Of a stretch of 64,000 nt of DNA, positions 48,197-57,393 are shown piece by piece. Both the position numbers and the translations under genes were made by a program. The notes under the pieces were generated by a model. That model did not search any database and was not told the DNA's origin. It was given only the letters and a program-made list of their open reading frames with translations. This DNA comes from Nitrosomonas communis (GTDB lineage: Bacteria > Pseudomonadota > Gammaproteobacteria > Burkholderiales > Nitrosomonadaceae), in NCBI RefSeq assembly GCF_900114745.1, contig NZ_FOUB01000005.1, positions 1 through 64,000 on the forward strand, read 5' to 3'. Within the stretch, counting starts at the first letter, position 1; the number at the start of each line of letters is the position of its first letter.

Positions 48197-51100
48197 ATGA
48201 CATATCAATTTCTTTTACGGAATGAACCATTTGAGTTAGATCCACAATTCGAATCCGATTTATTTGAGGAAAAGAATGGAAACGAGCTCGAATTCGCAAT
48301 AGGAAAAAAATGTAAGAATGATTGGTGTAGCCCAAATTACATCCAATGGGTGCAAAAGTCATTAAATCAACTTATAAAGACCGGAACAAAGCTTAGAGAA
48401 GATGGTTTTCACGACAGCCTCACACTTCGTGCGATTAAAAGTTTTCAAAAACAATATGGTTTAAAGCCCGATGGAGAGTTTGGCCCTATCACGGAAAAAA
48501 CGCTCATTTCCAAGGGGGCGAGTCGACCCCCTGAGCTGAAGCAACTGCCATGTTCGCCTACGAAAGCGGAAACGCTCATCGAAAAACTTAATAAGTACAG
48601 AGGCAACATTCCTCTTCACATTCTATTAGGTTGGATCGAGATCGAATCGGGAAGACAAATTGGCAGAATTACTAATCTTTGTGAAAGAGGTTACTTCCAG
48701 ATTTATCCCGGTGAAGCAAAAAACCGTGGAATAAAAAATCATCAACTGCTCAGCTATGATGAAGACCATTCGATTCAAAGCGGAGTGAAACTGATAAATT
48801 ATTTTATTGCGAGAACGAACATTCTTGTTAAAAAATATGGGCTTCCAAATCATGGCGAAGTGTTTTGGAAAGTAGTGAAGCTACATCATTGGATACCTTC
48901 TGGTCCTGAAAAAATTCTTGCAGATATGCATACACACGGCGTTAAACCTTCGAGCTGGGCTGCTATCACAAGCTACGCTTTAGACCTAAAGAATCGAGGC
49001 AGACTTAAGAAAAAAATAAAACGTGACCCACAACAGGGTATCCACAACGCTGATGAAATGCTGAGAAAAGCTGGTGATTGGCTTAAAAAACTGGAAGCCA
49101 ATAAATCTCTAAGCAAAGAAAGTGATAAGAGTGCTCCCGAACTTGGGTGGGAAGCATACTACGGTAACAGTGATGAGCAAGAGTTTGAGATACAAGATGC
49201 CCCGTCTGTACCCATGCTTTTAAACTGCAAAAAAACTTTGCTCGGTGATACCCTTTGCGTCAAGATCGGTCTTGGGATAAACATTGCGCCAAACAAAGTT
49301 GACAAAAAAACAGGTAAACCAACGCCAGACGCAAAGTTTTTCAAAATCCAACCAATGACCGGCATTTTTATCCCACAAGCTTATGTTCCCAAAAAAGAAG
49401 TGAATATTATTATTTATCTTCATGGACATAAAGGTGCGTATCCGGGAAACGCCGCCACAATTGATGATTATTGGAACGGTAGCAAGTTTCCCTTCTTTGC
49501 GTTACGCGAAGAGGTAAGCGCAAGTGAGCAAAATGTCATATTCGTCGCGCCTACACTTGGCCCACTTTCACAAGCAGGAAATCTGACAACTGCCAAAGGA
49601 TTTGACAGCTTTTTATCTAAGATCTTAGCCGCATTGAACAAACACTTTGTAAGCAAGAGCTCACAGCAAGAAGTCAAAAATATTAGCAGGATAATTCTTG
49701 CCGCACATTCCGGTGGTGGAAGTCCGATGTTGCGGATAGCTGAATTGCAGGGAAGCTCGAACACGTTAAAAATATCGGAATGCTGGGGCTTCGATAGTAT
49801 GTATGGGGAAGTAGAAAAGAGGTGGGCTGATTGGGCAATGTCTCATCGAAATGCAAAGCTCTTTATATATTATTACGACACAGCAAGCAGGTCGAAAATA
49901 CTCGAAAAACTTAGCAAGGAGCGGAATCTTCAAAATGTTTGCGTGCATGGGTGGAAAAAAAAAGATTTTGCCGATTGGGTTAAAACACAACCACTCTTAA
50001 AAAAATCTAATGCAGGTCCACACTTCTGGGTTCCTATCATTTACCTTAAAGAACGAATTCAAAATACACCTTGTCGAGTAAAACAAGTTGCATCATTGTC
50101 ACAATCTCCAGCTCGACAAAGAGAGGTTATATTAAGATTTCCTTCACACAGACGTATGACGATGCAAACCTCGAAGTCGCCTTTCCTTGTACATAATTAC
50201 GAATTTAATCCCACAGCAAAATACCCACTAACGGAAGTGGAACTTTATAAGGGTAAAATCAAACTCGCCAGTGCAGGTTTACCTAAAAAAGGGAATTACG
50301 TTGTTATCAAGGAAGCTCCCGCAGTTTTTTTACCTGAGATTATCCGCAAGGCACGAGAAATAGCCCTCAAGGATAAGAAAAAAGATATTGCCATAAAACT
50401 GAATCCCGACACATGGTTCAGACAGTTCACACGCATTACCTTTTTAGGCCGACGGTTTAAGGATGGACAATACATTCATATCGAAATGGCGAAACTGTTG
50501 AAAACCATCGAAGGGGAATTTATTAAAATCTTAGGGAGCAGCAGTGCGGAAAAAACAGGCGATATATTGTTGAATAACAGTAAAGAAGGCATTTCGGGAT
50601 CAAGAAAAACGTCCTCAACCGCTACATTCTCGATGCACATGTTTGGCTTGGCTGTTGATGTCAATTATCTTGGAAATCCTTACATCGAATCAGAAAATGA
50701 CATCAACGCTCTCAACAATGTCTTAAAAAGTGCCGCCCTGTTGATGAATACAGAAGTATTGGCCTATAAAAAAGAAACAAGAGGAAAATTTAAAGACAGA
50801 TTCGATTATGTTCAGGCGCTGGATACTGTCTTGGAGAATTATTTCAAATTATTAGACAGTCCAACTGAACTTTTGAAATACCTACGAGATTCACAATCGT
50901 CTGACTGGCGTAGATTAACTTTATCGGAAGCAAAAACAAAAATTCAGAGCAACCTAAATAACCTCGCAGGATTCCTTGCGCGTGGTAAATATAAAGGTTA
51001 TTTCAAGAAAAATGCAATCCTGAATTTTGATAAACGTTTTGTCGTTGGCATGGAGGCCATGGGCTTGCATTGGGGCGGTCATTACGGCGATATGATGCAC

Positions 51101-51271
51101 TTCGATATGCGACCAACAGGTGTCGGCTACTACATCGAAAAAGCACGTATCGCATACAGCAAAAATGTAAAAGAACAAGCTAGATATTTATTGAGAGAGA
51201 AAAAATACGGTGAATATACGCCTGACAAACATTTCCAAAATATCGGTCAACGTGTCGCGGCCCTTGGATAA
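48197..51271 (+). CDS. Modular peptidoglycan hydrolase (PG-binding, transglycosylase-like, alpha/beta hydrolase, VanY-like)
   Basis: A 1024-residue protein with four recognisable parts. After an acidic N-terminus comes a PG_binding_1 domain (about 50-105, IQWVQKSLNQLIKTG and YGLKPDGEFGPITEKTL). Next is a lysozyme-fold-like segment (about 125-260) with LLGWIEIESGRQIG and RGYFQIYPGEAKNRG. From about 345-630 is an alpha/beta hydrolase: IIIYLHGHKGAYPG and the nucleophile elbow LAAHSGGGSPM (Ser about 504). The C-terminal third is a VanY-like LAS carboxypeptidase: SMHMFGLAVDVNYLG (about 812) and DMMHFDMRPTG (about 965), with the zinc-binding His and Asp. No signal peptide. AT-rich relative to its neighbours. 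The ribosome-binding site is GAGAGGAGAT. Confidence 0.8.
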   Translation: MTYQFLLRNEPFELDPQFESDLFEEKNGNELEFAIGKKCKNDWCSPNYIQWVQKSLNQLIKTGTKLREDGFHDSLTLRAIKSFQKQYGLKPDGEFGPITEKTLISKGASRPPELKQLPCSPTKAETLIEKLNKYRGNIPLHILLGWIEIESGRQIGRITNLCERGYFQIYPGEAKNRGIKNHQLLSYDEDHSIQSGVKLINYFIARTNILVKKYGLPNHGEVFWKVVKLHHWIPSGPEKILADMHTHGVKPSSWAAITSYALDLKNRGRLKKKIKRDPQQGIHNADEMLRKAGDWLKKLEANKSLSKESDKSAPELGWEAYYGNSDEQEFEIQDAPSVPMLLNCKKTLLGDTLCVKIGLGINIAPNKVDKKTGKPTPDAKFFKIQPMTGIFIPQAYVPKKEVNIIIYLHGHKGAYPGNAATIDDYWNGSKFPFFALREEVSASEQNVIFVAPTLGPLSQAGNLTTAKGFDSFLSKILAALNKHFVSKSSQQEVKNISRIILAAHSGGGSPMLRIAELQGSSNTLKISECWGFDSMYGEVEKRWADWAMSHRNAKLFIYYYDTASRSKILEKLSKERNLQNVCVHGWKKKDFADWVKTQPLLKKSNAGPHFWVPIIYLKERIQNTPCRVKQVASLSQSPARQREVILRFPSHRRMTMQTSKSPFLVHNYEFNPTAKYPLTEVELYKGKIKLASAGLPKKGNYVVIKEAPAVFLPEIIRKAREIALKDKKKDIAIKLNPDTWFRQFTRITFLGRRFKDGQYIHIEMAKLLKTIEGEFIKILGSSSAEKTGDILLNNSKEGISGSRKTSSTATFSMHMFGLAVDVNYLGNPYIESENDINALNNVLKSAALLMNTEVLAYKKETRGKFKDRFDYVQALDTVLENYFKLLDSPTELLKYLRDSQSSDWRRLTLSEAKTKIQSNLNNLAGFLARGKYKGYFKKNAILNFDKRFVVGMEAMGLHWGGHYGDMMHFDMRPTGVGYYIEKARIAYSKNVKEQARYLLREKKYGEYTPDKHFQNIGQRVAALG

Positions 51272-51513
51272 AGTGGGAACCGACAGGTATATTGGATATA
51301 GCACAGGGCATAATTTTTACGTTTCGGTCACCAACAATGATCCAAGAATTGCCAAGTGGCTGAAGACTTGCGATGGCATTGTACGTCCGCGATTATTCAG
51401 AATATTTCTTACCGAAGGTGGTTGTCGCTTCCTGCCTGGATGACAAGCAACTCGGCCTGCAATTGCAGCTTGACACCACCAAAAAGCGCTGACATGGCGC
51501 GAGGAGATAATTT

Positions 51514-51910
51514 ATGCAAACTTTAATCTATGAGCAAGACCGCCTGATGAATAGACATCGTGGCACCATGCCGGTGATCTTGACCTGCCCACATGATGGA
51601 ACCGTAAAAATCCAGAGCTTTGATGTGCGAAAGTCGGAGAGCACGCCTGCAAGGATTGCTCAAGGCCTTTCAGTCCGATTTCTCGCCCGCGGACGCTAAG
51701 GGGAAGGAGAACACTTCAGTGGATGGGAGATTTTCCGTTCAACGCTACGGAAAAAGATGCATCAACTCTATTCAAATTGAGCTCGCCGACACGATCTGTC
51801 TCTGTCAGGACGGCGAAAGTGAAATTGAGTGTGAACGGAAACGCCTGCGCCTGATCGAGGATTTAGCGTTCGCGATCATCAACTTCGTGCGGCGCCATGC
51901 TCAGTTCTGA
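51514..51910 (+). pseudogene. N-formylglutamate amidohydrolase-like remnant
   Basis: One frame (51514-51660) reads MPVILTCPHDGTVKIQSFDVR, like the zinc-site start of N-formylglutamate amidohydrolases. Another frame (from about 51735) reads INSIQIELADTICL and LRLIEDLAFAIINFVRRH, like their C-terminus. The central domain is missing and the frames differ, so this is a deletion remnant. The gap before it (51272-51513) holds only short frames of no recognisable kind. Confidence 0.6.
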
Positions 51911-52101
51911 GAGGATAACGAAAAGCTTAATCGCTGTTTCACGGAGGTATTTCACTTTTTAATTGGACACCTTTTAACGTAACGGCAAGTTTGGAATCCC
52001 ACTAAACGGGAATATCGGGTCGCGGACAAGATTTTGTAATGGAGGATTGTGATGGGTTGTCTTCTGCCTAAAACAGTACGCTAACTTACAGGAAAAATAC
52101 G

Positions 52102-52620
52102 ATGACGGCTATTTCTACCAAATCGAACGAGGGTGCCCTTGTTATCACGACGAATGACGGCCATCTTGATTCTGCGTCTGCTGTGCTTTTATTAAAGGCC
52201 ACAAATCCGGAATATAACCAACCCGTGTTACATATCAAACAAGCAGGTGAACATGGAGGTGCTGCCTCCATTAGGATCGATGACCAAAATCCTGACATCG
52301 AGTTCGTCGAAACTGATCAAATAGCTCCTGCAGAAAAATATGAGATTGCCGTTCAGTCGGACAAGCTTCAGATCAACGGCCGCAACGCGAGTGATACCAG
52401 CTTCGAGACCATCGCCGTGTTTCAGCGACGGGCCGTGGGTGGCAATATCGGTTTAGGAACCACTAGCCAATTTGGAGCAGGGCAGGGTGTAATCGCGATT
52501 GCCAATGCTTCGGTCGCTCCGTCCGTGAATCCTGCTGATGGGGGAATCTTGCTTGTTGAGGACGGAGCGCTTATGTACCGGGGTTCGAAGGGAACGGTAA
52601 CCAGGATCGCGCCCGCTTAG
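52102..52620 (+). CDS. Tail-fibre-like structural protein
   Basis: A 172-residue protein rich in beta-strands. Its C-terminus, GQGVIAIANASVAPSVNPA followed by GGILLVEDGALMYRGSKGT and VTRIAPA, matches the short repeat found at the ends of many phage tail-fibre and virion proteins. The N-terminal region (IRIDDQNPDIEFVETDQ) looks like a trimeric stalk segment. No signal peptide is seen. It is the only virion-like protein in the cluster; no sheath, tube or baseplate gene accompanies it. AGGAAAAATACG precedes the ATG. Confidence 0.65.
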   Translation: MTAISTKSNEGALVITTNDGHLDSASAVLLLKATNPEYNQPVLHIKQAGEHGGAASIRIDDQNPDIEFVETDQIAPAEKYEIAVQSDKLQINGRNASDTSFETIAVFQRRAVGGNIGLGTTSQFGAGQGVIAIANASVAPSVNPADGGILLVEDGALMYRGSKGTVTRIAPA

Positions 52621-52760
52621 ACGGTGATCGATTCGTGATGGGGTCTAGCATTTCCATCGCATGGATGGAATGCCGAAAGCAGTATGCAATGAATCACTGA
52701 AATCTTTCGAGCGAAATCTGTTCATGCTAAGCCATTTCGTAGAATTGAGAGGAGGAAAAA

Positions 52761-54260
52761 ATGGGTGCAGATTACATTTGGCCGCTCAGCAGGAGCTCCA
52801 TGCCCAATGCCATGAATACTTCATTCGGGCCACGCATCAATACTAATCGGTGGGATTTCCACGATGGCATAGACCTGCCGGCCGAGAAGGGCGCAAAGAT
52901 TTATGCTATGCGCGAGGGAACAGTGCGCTTTGCCGGAAATAAAGGTCAGGATGGGTACAGTTCGCGCCACATTGTCCTCGAGGTCGACGACCCCAATGAC
53001 GGGAAAATATATCTTGTCCACCTGCATCTCGACAGCATCAACGAGGATGTGACACCCAGTGCGAATGTCGTGCAGGGTCAGGAGCTCGGCACTGTCGGTG
53101 AGGATGATGCGACGTATCCACATTTACATATTGAGTTTCTGCAAGACACGCCTGATTCCAAGGCGCAAACTAGCCGTCACCCTTTGCGGTATCTCCCTTA
53201 TTTTAACACGATGAATTTTACTGCACCGGTTATCGATCGCTTCAACCGGTTTGGGATGGGTATGACAACGCGACTCTTATTCGGCACCTCTAACAAATCA
53301 GAGGGCGATTTGCTCAGGGTCGAAGTGGACCTTCTGAGCGGTTCCCAGCTAATTAACACCCGAGTCGTTGATTTTCACGACAAGGCAACCATCAGCAAGA
53401 AGAGAGGAAACAGCGACACATTGATATTTACCAACGATATTGGGGTGGAAGGCTATCAGAAGTCCCGTATGAATGATCCAAAACATCCACGAACTGACCT
53501 TCGCTATGGCATTCTGGTGCGCAACTTACCCGACGAGTGCGATACTCTTATCGCCCGTGTTTGCGATGTTGGCGGCAATATGGTTATGAGTGCGCCCATT
53601 CCCGTTCCAAATCAGACCGCAACAGATGAGTTTGTTGATTTCGAAGATGGCGTCATGCCGCCCGCAGGCTGGAGACGCGTGAGAAGTACCACGGGGAGCG
53701 GCACGACGGTGACAAACGATGCCACCGCTGCTCACTCAGGTACGCGCGGCATGCTCTGCATCGATAACTCGACAACGGAGACCAACCCACAGCGCGCAGG
53801 TATCGAACTAACGTTGCCGACTGGTCGCTTTGAGTGGGTTGCCGAAGGCCGGTTTAAGCCAACAACGTTGGATTTGAAAGGGGATGAATCGATCCAGTTG
53901 CTTCGTTTTCATGATGGCGAGAACTTGAGCGTTGCGGCACGTATTATCTGTCACAAGGGAGGTTTGCTGTTAGCAGGAATCGTGGCAAATGACTCAAAGC
54001 TCGAAAACAGTTCGGCAATTATTAAACTCGATGAGTGGCGTCGATGGCGATTGCATCTGCTGCGGATTGGAACTCGCGAGAGTACCGCGGTGCTTTATCT
54101 GGACAATGATGGCGTACTAGAAGAGCGTGTCCGTCTTAACTGGGATTCGACAGTTAATGAGCCATCGATTCTGCGGGCTGGCATTGCTCGATCGCCGGCT
54201 GGAAAGAAAGCGATTGTACTGGTCGATGAGCTGCGGGTGAGCGAATCCGGCATCCCATAG
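52761..54260 (+). CDS. M23-type (LytM) metallo-endopeptidase with C-terminal beta-sandwich domain
   Basis: A 499-residue protein. The first 140 residues are an M23 domain with the zinc ligands in WDFHDGIDLPAEKG (HxxxD) and TYPHLHIEF (HxH), plus YLVHLHLDSI; it should cleave peptide cross-links in the wall. The middle (about 150-290) is a beta-rich domain, and the last 200 residues (FVDFEDGVMPPAGWRRV, then GRFEWVAEGRFKP, LYLDNDGVLEERVRLNW) look like a concanavalin-type lectin fold. No signal peptide. The ribosome-binding site GAGAGGAGG is strong. Confidence 0.85.
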   Translation: MGADYIWPLSRSSMPNAMNTSFGPRINTNRWDFHDGIDLPAEKGAKIYAMREGTVRFAGNKGQDGYSSRHIVLEVDDPNDGKIYLVHLHLDSINEDVTPSANVVQGQELGTVGEDDATYPHLHIEFLQDTPDSKAQTSRHPLRYLPYFNTMNFTAPVIDRFNRFGMGMTTRLLFGTSNKSEGDLLRVEVDLLSGSQLINTRVVDFHDKATISKKRGNSDTLIFTNDIGVEGYQKSRMNDPKHPRTDLRYGILVRNLPDECDTLIARVCDVGGNMVMSAPIPVPNQTATDEFVDFEDGVMPPAGWRRVRSTTGSGTTVTNDATAAHSGTRGMLCIDNSTTETNPQRAGIELTLPTGRFEWVAEGRFKPTTLDLKGDESIQLLRFHDGENLSVAARIICHKGGLLLAGIVANDSKLENSSAIIKLDEWRRWRLHLLRIGTRESTAVLYLDNDGVLEERVRLNWDSTVNEPSILRAGIARSPAGKKAIVLVDELRVSESGIP

Positions 54261-54477
54261 CCATAGTGCAGCGTGGTGAAGTTTGGATAATGCAGTCTTT
54301 AACCTTAATACTCATTTCAAATGCTATGAAAATATCATACTTGCATAGGGACTACGCCAGCTTTTTGAAGGAACTACATTTCATGACTGAAATGGACAGT
54401 TCATCGGCTATTCCTAAGCAAATATTCTATTTTTTGAGATGGCACATCCATTCTAATTCCTTAAAGGGAGGTGCACC

Positions 54478-55281
54478 GTGATCATTGATTGCCACTGCCA
54501 TGCTGGAACAGGCGATGGCTTGACTGGCCCCTGGGACACCAGGGCATCATTGCACGATTATCTGCGACGCGCATCAGCAGCAGGAATACACAAAACGGTA
54601 CTGTTTGCCGCTTTTCATTCAAACTATGCCATAGCCAATGAAGAGGTGGCACGCATCGTAGCGAGTAATCCTAAGCGTTTTTTCGGCTTTGCTTTTGTTC
54701 ATCCTGCACGTGATCGGGGACGTGTGCATGAACTGGTCAAGGTTGCCGTTGAGTGCTATGGTTTCGTGGGCATCAAAGTTCACCGCCATGATGCCCCCAT
54801 TACACGCGAGATCTGTGCAACTGCGCGCATTTACAACTTGCCGGTGCTGTACGATGTAGCGGGTGAGGTATCTGTCTGCGAGCTACTTGCTCAAGAATAT
54901 CCTGATGTTAACTTCATCATTCCGCATCTCGGCAGTTTTGCCGACGACTGGCGTGCTCAACTTGCTGTGATCGACCATCTGGTTCGCCATCCGAATATCT
55001 ACGCTGATACCTCTGGCATACGGCGCTTTGATTTGCTGAAACAAGCCGTCAAACGGGCGGGAGCAAATAAACTCTTGTTTGGCTCCGACGGGCCGTGGCT
55101 GCATCCTGGAGTTGAACTGACCAAGATCAAGGCATTAGGACTGCCGCCATCCCAGGAAAACTTAATTTCAGGAGGAAATTTTCTAAATTTAATCAGCGTA
55201 GCTAAAAATGGCAAATCATTAATAGCGACAGGCAAGTTAGCTAATTCAGCGAAAATGATTACTGAAAACGCTCGGTTTTAG
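54478..55281 (+). CDS. Amidohydrolase-2 family metal-dependent hydrolase
   Basis: A 267-residue TIM-barrel protein: IIDCHCHAGTGD at the N-terminus (HxH metal site), GFVGIKVHRHDAP, NFIIPHLGSFADDW and LLFGSDGPWLHPG carry the remaining metal ligands. The start is GTG with GGGAGG seven bases upstream. It is the last gene in the row, convergent with the regulator. Substrate unknown; it may be a passenger rather than part of the wall-active set. The 217 bases before it hold no supported gene. Confidence 0.85.
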   Translation: MIIDCHCHAGTGDGLTGPWDTRASLHDYLRRASAAGIHKTVLFAAFHSNYAIANEEVARIVASNPKRFFGFAFVHPARDRGRVHELVKVAVECYGFVGIKVHRHDAPITREICATARIYNLPVLYDVAGEVSVCELLAQEYPDVNFIIPHLGSFADDWRAQLAVIDHLVRHPNIYADTSGIRRFDLLKQAVKRAGANKLLFGSDGPWLHPGVELTKIKALGLPPSQENLISGGNFLNLISVAKNGKSLIATGKLANSAKMITENARF

Positions 55282-55355
55282 CTTATTGGTCATGTGAGAT
55301 AGAGCATATTGTCCGTCTATCATGTCGCGTAAGTTGGTTATTTTCGTGAAATACG

Positions 55356-56723
55356 CTAAAAGTTTTCCTGCCGCTGCGCTGCCCGCCGCATCTGAAGTGC
55401 GCGGTCAGTAACGCCCAGACGCTGAGCGGCTTTTTGCAGGTTGCCGCTAGCTTCATCCACAGCAATTCGGATAGCAATGTTTTTACTTTCCCGACTGATG
55501 GTTTTGAGACTTACACCACGCGTCAAGGCGACGCGGATAGCACGCTCAAAGCCATCGTCGCACCATGTGCTCCAGCAATTAGTATGATTTGGTCGGTCTT
55601 CCGGAGGGATGCAGCCTACCGTGATTGCTCCTTGCCCGGCGTAACGGCAGAGCATACGTGCTACAACCTGTTTGAGATCACGTACGTTGCCAGGGTATTC
55701 GTGGCGCAGCAGGTATTCCTGTACCGGAGCATCCAGCTCAGGGGGGTCTTGATTGGGGAGGAATACCTTCAGGAAGTGATTGGCCAAGGGAAGAATGTCT
55801 TCAGGACGCTCCCGCAAAGGCGGCAAATGACAAATATAACTAGCGATACGGTAATAGAGATCAGCGCGGAATTCACCGCGTTGCACTTGTGCCCAAAGGT
55901 CGCGATTAGTGGCGCAAATCAAGCGGAAGGAAGTTCGCTGCCAAGCATTGCCACCGACGCGTTTGAAGGTATGTTCTTGTATAACCCGCAATAGCTGGGC
56001 TTGCAGTGTCAGAGGAAGTTCCCCTACTTCATCGAGAAATAGCGTGCCGCCGTTGGCGAGCGCGAACACCCCATCACGGGAAGACACCGCGCCAGTAAAA
56101 GCACCCCGCTCATGACCGAAGAACTCGCTGCCGGATAATTCCGGCACGATCGTGGTGCAATCCTGGATGACCAAATTGCCCTTGTTCGGACGGGGATCCA
56201 AGGCATGCACGAGATTTGCCAGCAATTCCTTACCGGTACCGCTTTCTCCAAGGATCAAAACCGAAGCATCGGTGAAATGGGCTACTTCCACCACTTGACG
56301 TAGAATCGTCTTCAGGACCTGGCTTTCTCCCACTAATACATTTTGCACTGCGGGTGAATATACCAAACGATGCACCGCCCCCCAGCGTTGGAGACGAGAA
56401 ATGATCTCATGGATGAGGGTGTTATCTTGCGAGCTCACCAAGACGTCAGAAGCGCCTGCTTCCAATAGCTGCCAGACGGCATCACCCGGAATAGTCGTAT
56501 GACAACAGGCAAGCACGGCTATCTGGCCATTACGGCTAAGTTCGCGTAATTGCTTGCAGATTTTTGGCGTAACCTCATTACTAAAAATCACTCCTGCAAT
56601 ACAGGAAAAACCATTATCATAGTCTTGAACTTCGATGTCCTGTTGATTCAATCGATCAACAATTTCACCTGCAGCTTGTTTCTGACAGCGACCCATCCAG
56701 CGAAACCAGACTTTGATAGTCAT
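55356..56723 (-). CDS. Sigma-54-dependent transcriptional activator with degenerate receiver
   Basis: A 455-residue NtrC-type activator. The N-terminal 120 residues have a receiver-like outline, but the phospho-acceptor Asp is not evident (IAGVIFSNEVT at that place), so it may sense something other than phosphorylation. The AAA+ domain is complete: Walker A GESGTGKE (159-166), the sigma-54 contact loop GAFTGA (207-212), Walker B TLFLDEVGEL and the arginine-finger region. The C-terminus has a Fis-type helix-turn-helix (LQKAAQRLGVTDRALQMR). The ATG at 56723 has GGAGGT upstream. It probably activates the promoter at 42443. Confidence 0.92.
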   Translation of the reverse strand: MTIKVWFRWMGRCQKQAAGEIVDRLNQQDIEVQDYDNGFSCIAGVIFSNEVTPKICKQLRELSRNGQIAVLACCHTTIPGDAVWQLLEAGASDVLVSSQDNTLIHEIISRLQRWGAVHRLVYSPAVQNVLVGESQVLKTILRQVVEVAHFTDASVLILGESGTGKELLANLVHALDPRPNKGNLVIQDCTTIVPELSGSEFFGHERGAFTGAVSSRDGVFALANGGTLFLDEVGELPLTLQAQLLRVIQEHTFKRVGGNAWQRTSFRLICATNRDLWAQVQRGEFRADLYYRIASYICHLPPLRERPEDILPLANHFLKVFLPNQDPPELDAPVQEYLLRHEYPGNVRDLKQVVARMLCRYAGQGAITVGCIPPEDRPNHTNCWSTWCDDGFERAIRVALTRGVSLKTISRESKNIAIRIAVDEASGNLQKAAQRLGVTDRALQMRRAAQRQENF

Positions 56724-57393
56724 CTAATACCTCCAGTATTCAGTATTCTCGAAGAGGAAGAGCACGCTTAAATAAAGAGGAAAATAGAATTTGCCTAAAC
56801 TAATAATTGAATTGGATCTTTCGAGTTAACGTCAGTGTGTCATTAATCTTACGAGGGTTTGTTCTGATTCGGTATCTCGCTCATCTCTTCTTTTTTGAGT
56901 AATGCTATAAATATTGATAATCACTCTATGTCATTAGCTTTATAGCCTCGTGATACTAATGAATAATAAATAGATGGGCAACCATACATTTGCATACAAT
57001 TTCAATTTCTCATTGGCAGAAATATACAAAATCACCCATGTGATCGCTCAGAAGTACCTTCGCAATACGTTATAAACAAGCTAATTTCTCAGCTATTCTG
57101 GAAAGTTATGAAACATTTGACTATCTAATTGGATCAATCATCAATCAAGAAATGAATGATTACCACTGCTCGAATCTCGGCGATAAATTAACAGTTGATA
57201 ATCTTTTTCAGTTTTTTAATACGCGTACCTTAAACAGATGTGCAGCCACTACAGTGAATCGCATTCTTACTGAAAAAGATTAGCGGAATAGCTCAAGTTT
57301 AGGGGTAGTCACAATAACTGATTATGTCACTGATTTAGTGTATAATTATTTTTGTCCGCATCCATTTCAAGTTAATTCTTAGGTACTTATTAT
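56724..57393. other. Gap before typA
   Basis: AT-rich stretch between divergent genes with no supported gene. An open stretch of about 77 codons on the plus strand (57050-57283) has no family match and no start near its beginning. The right end holds the typA promoter region. Confidence 0.5.
57341..57346 (+). promoter_or_regulatory. Candidate -10 box for typA
   Basis: A consensus TATAAT lies 47 bases upstream of the typA ATG. The -35 region about 17 bases before it is weak. Supported only by position and the perfect hexamer. Confidence 0.4.

Noticed and set aside
51210-51443. 77-codon frame overlapping the end of the 1024-residue gene
   Set aside because: The first part is a shadow of the larger gene; the remainder has no start of its own and no recognisable features.
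52661-52681. Second sigma-54-like site (GG-N10-GC) before the M23 gene
   Set aside because: Only the GG and GC pairs match; the rest of the consensus is absent.
42599-54260. Prophage or complete contractile-injection cluster
   Set aside because: Only one tail-fibre-like protein is present; no capsid, sheath, tube, baseplate, terminase or integrase gene is seen.
54266-54481. 71-codon frame before the amidohydrolase gene
   Set aside because: Mixed composition, no ribosome-binding site and no family; it runs into the strong GTG start at 54478.
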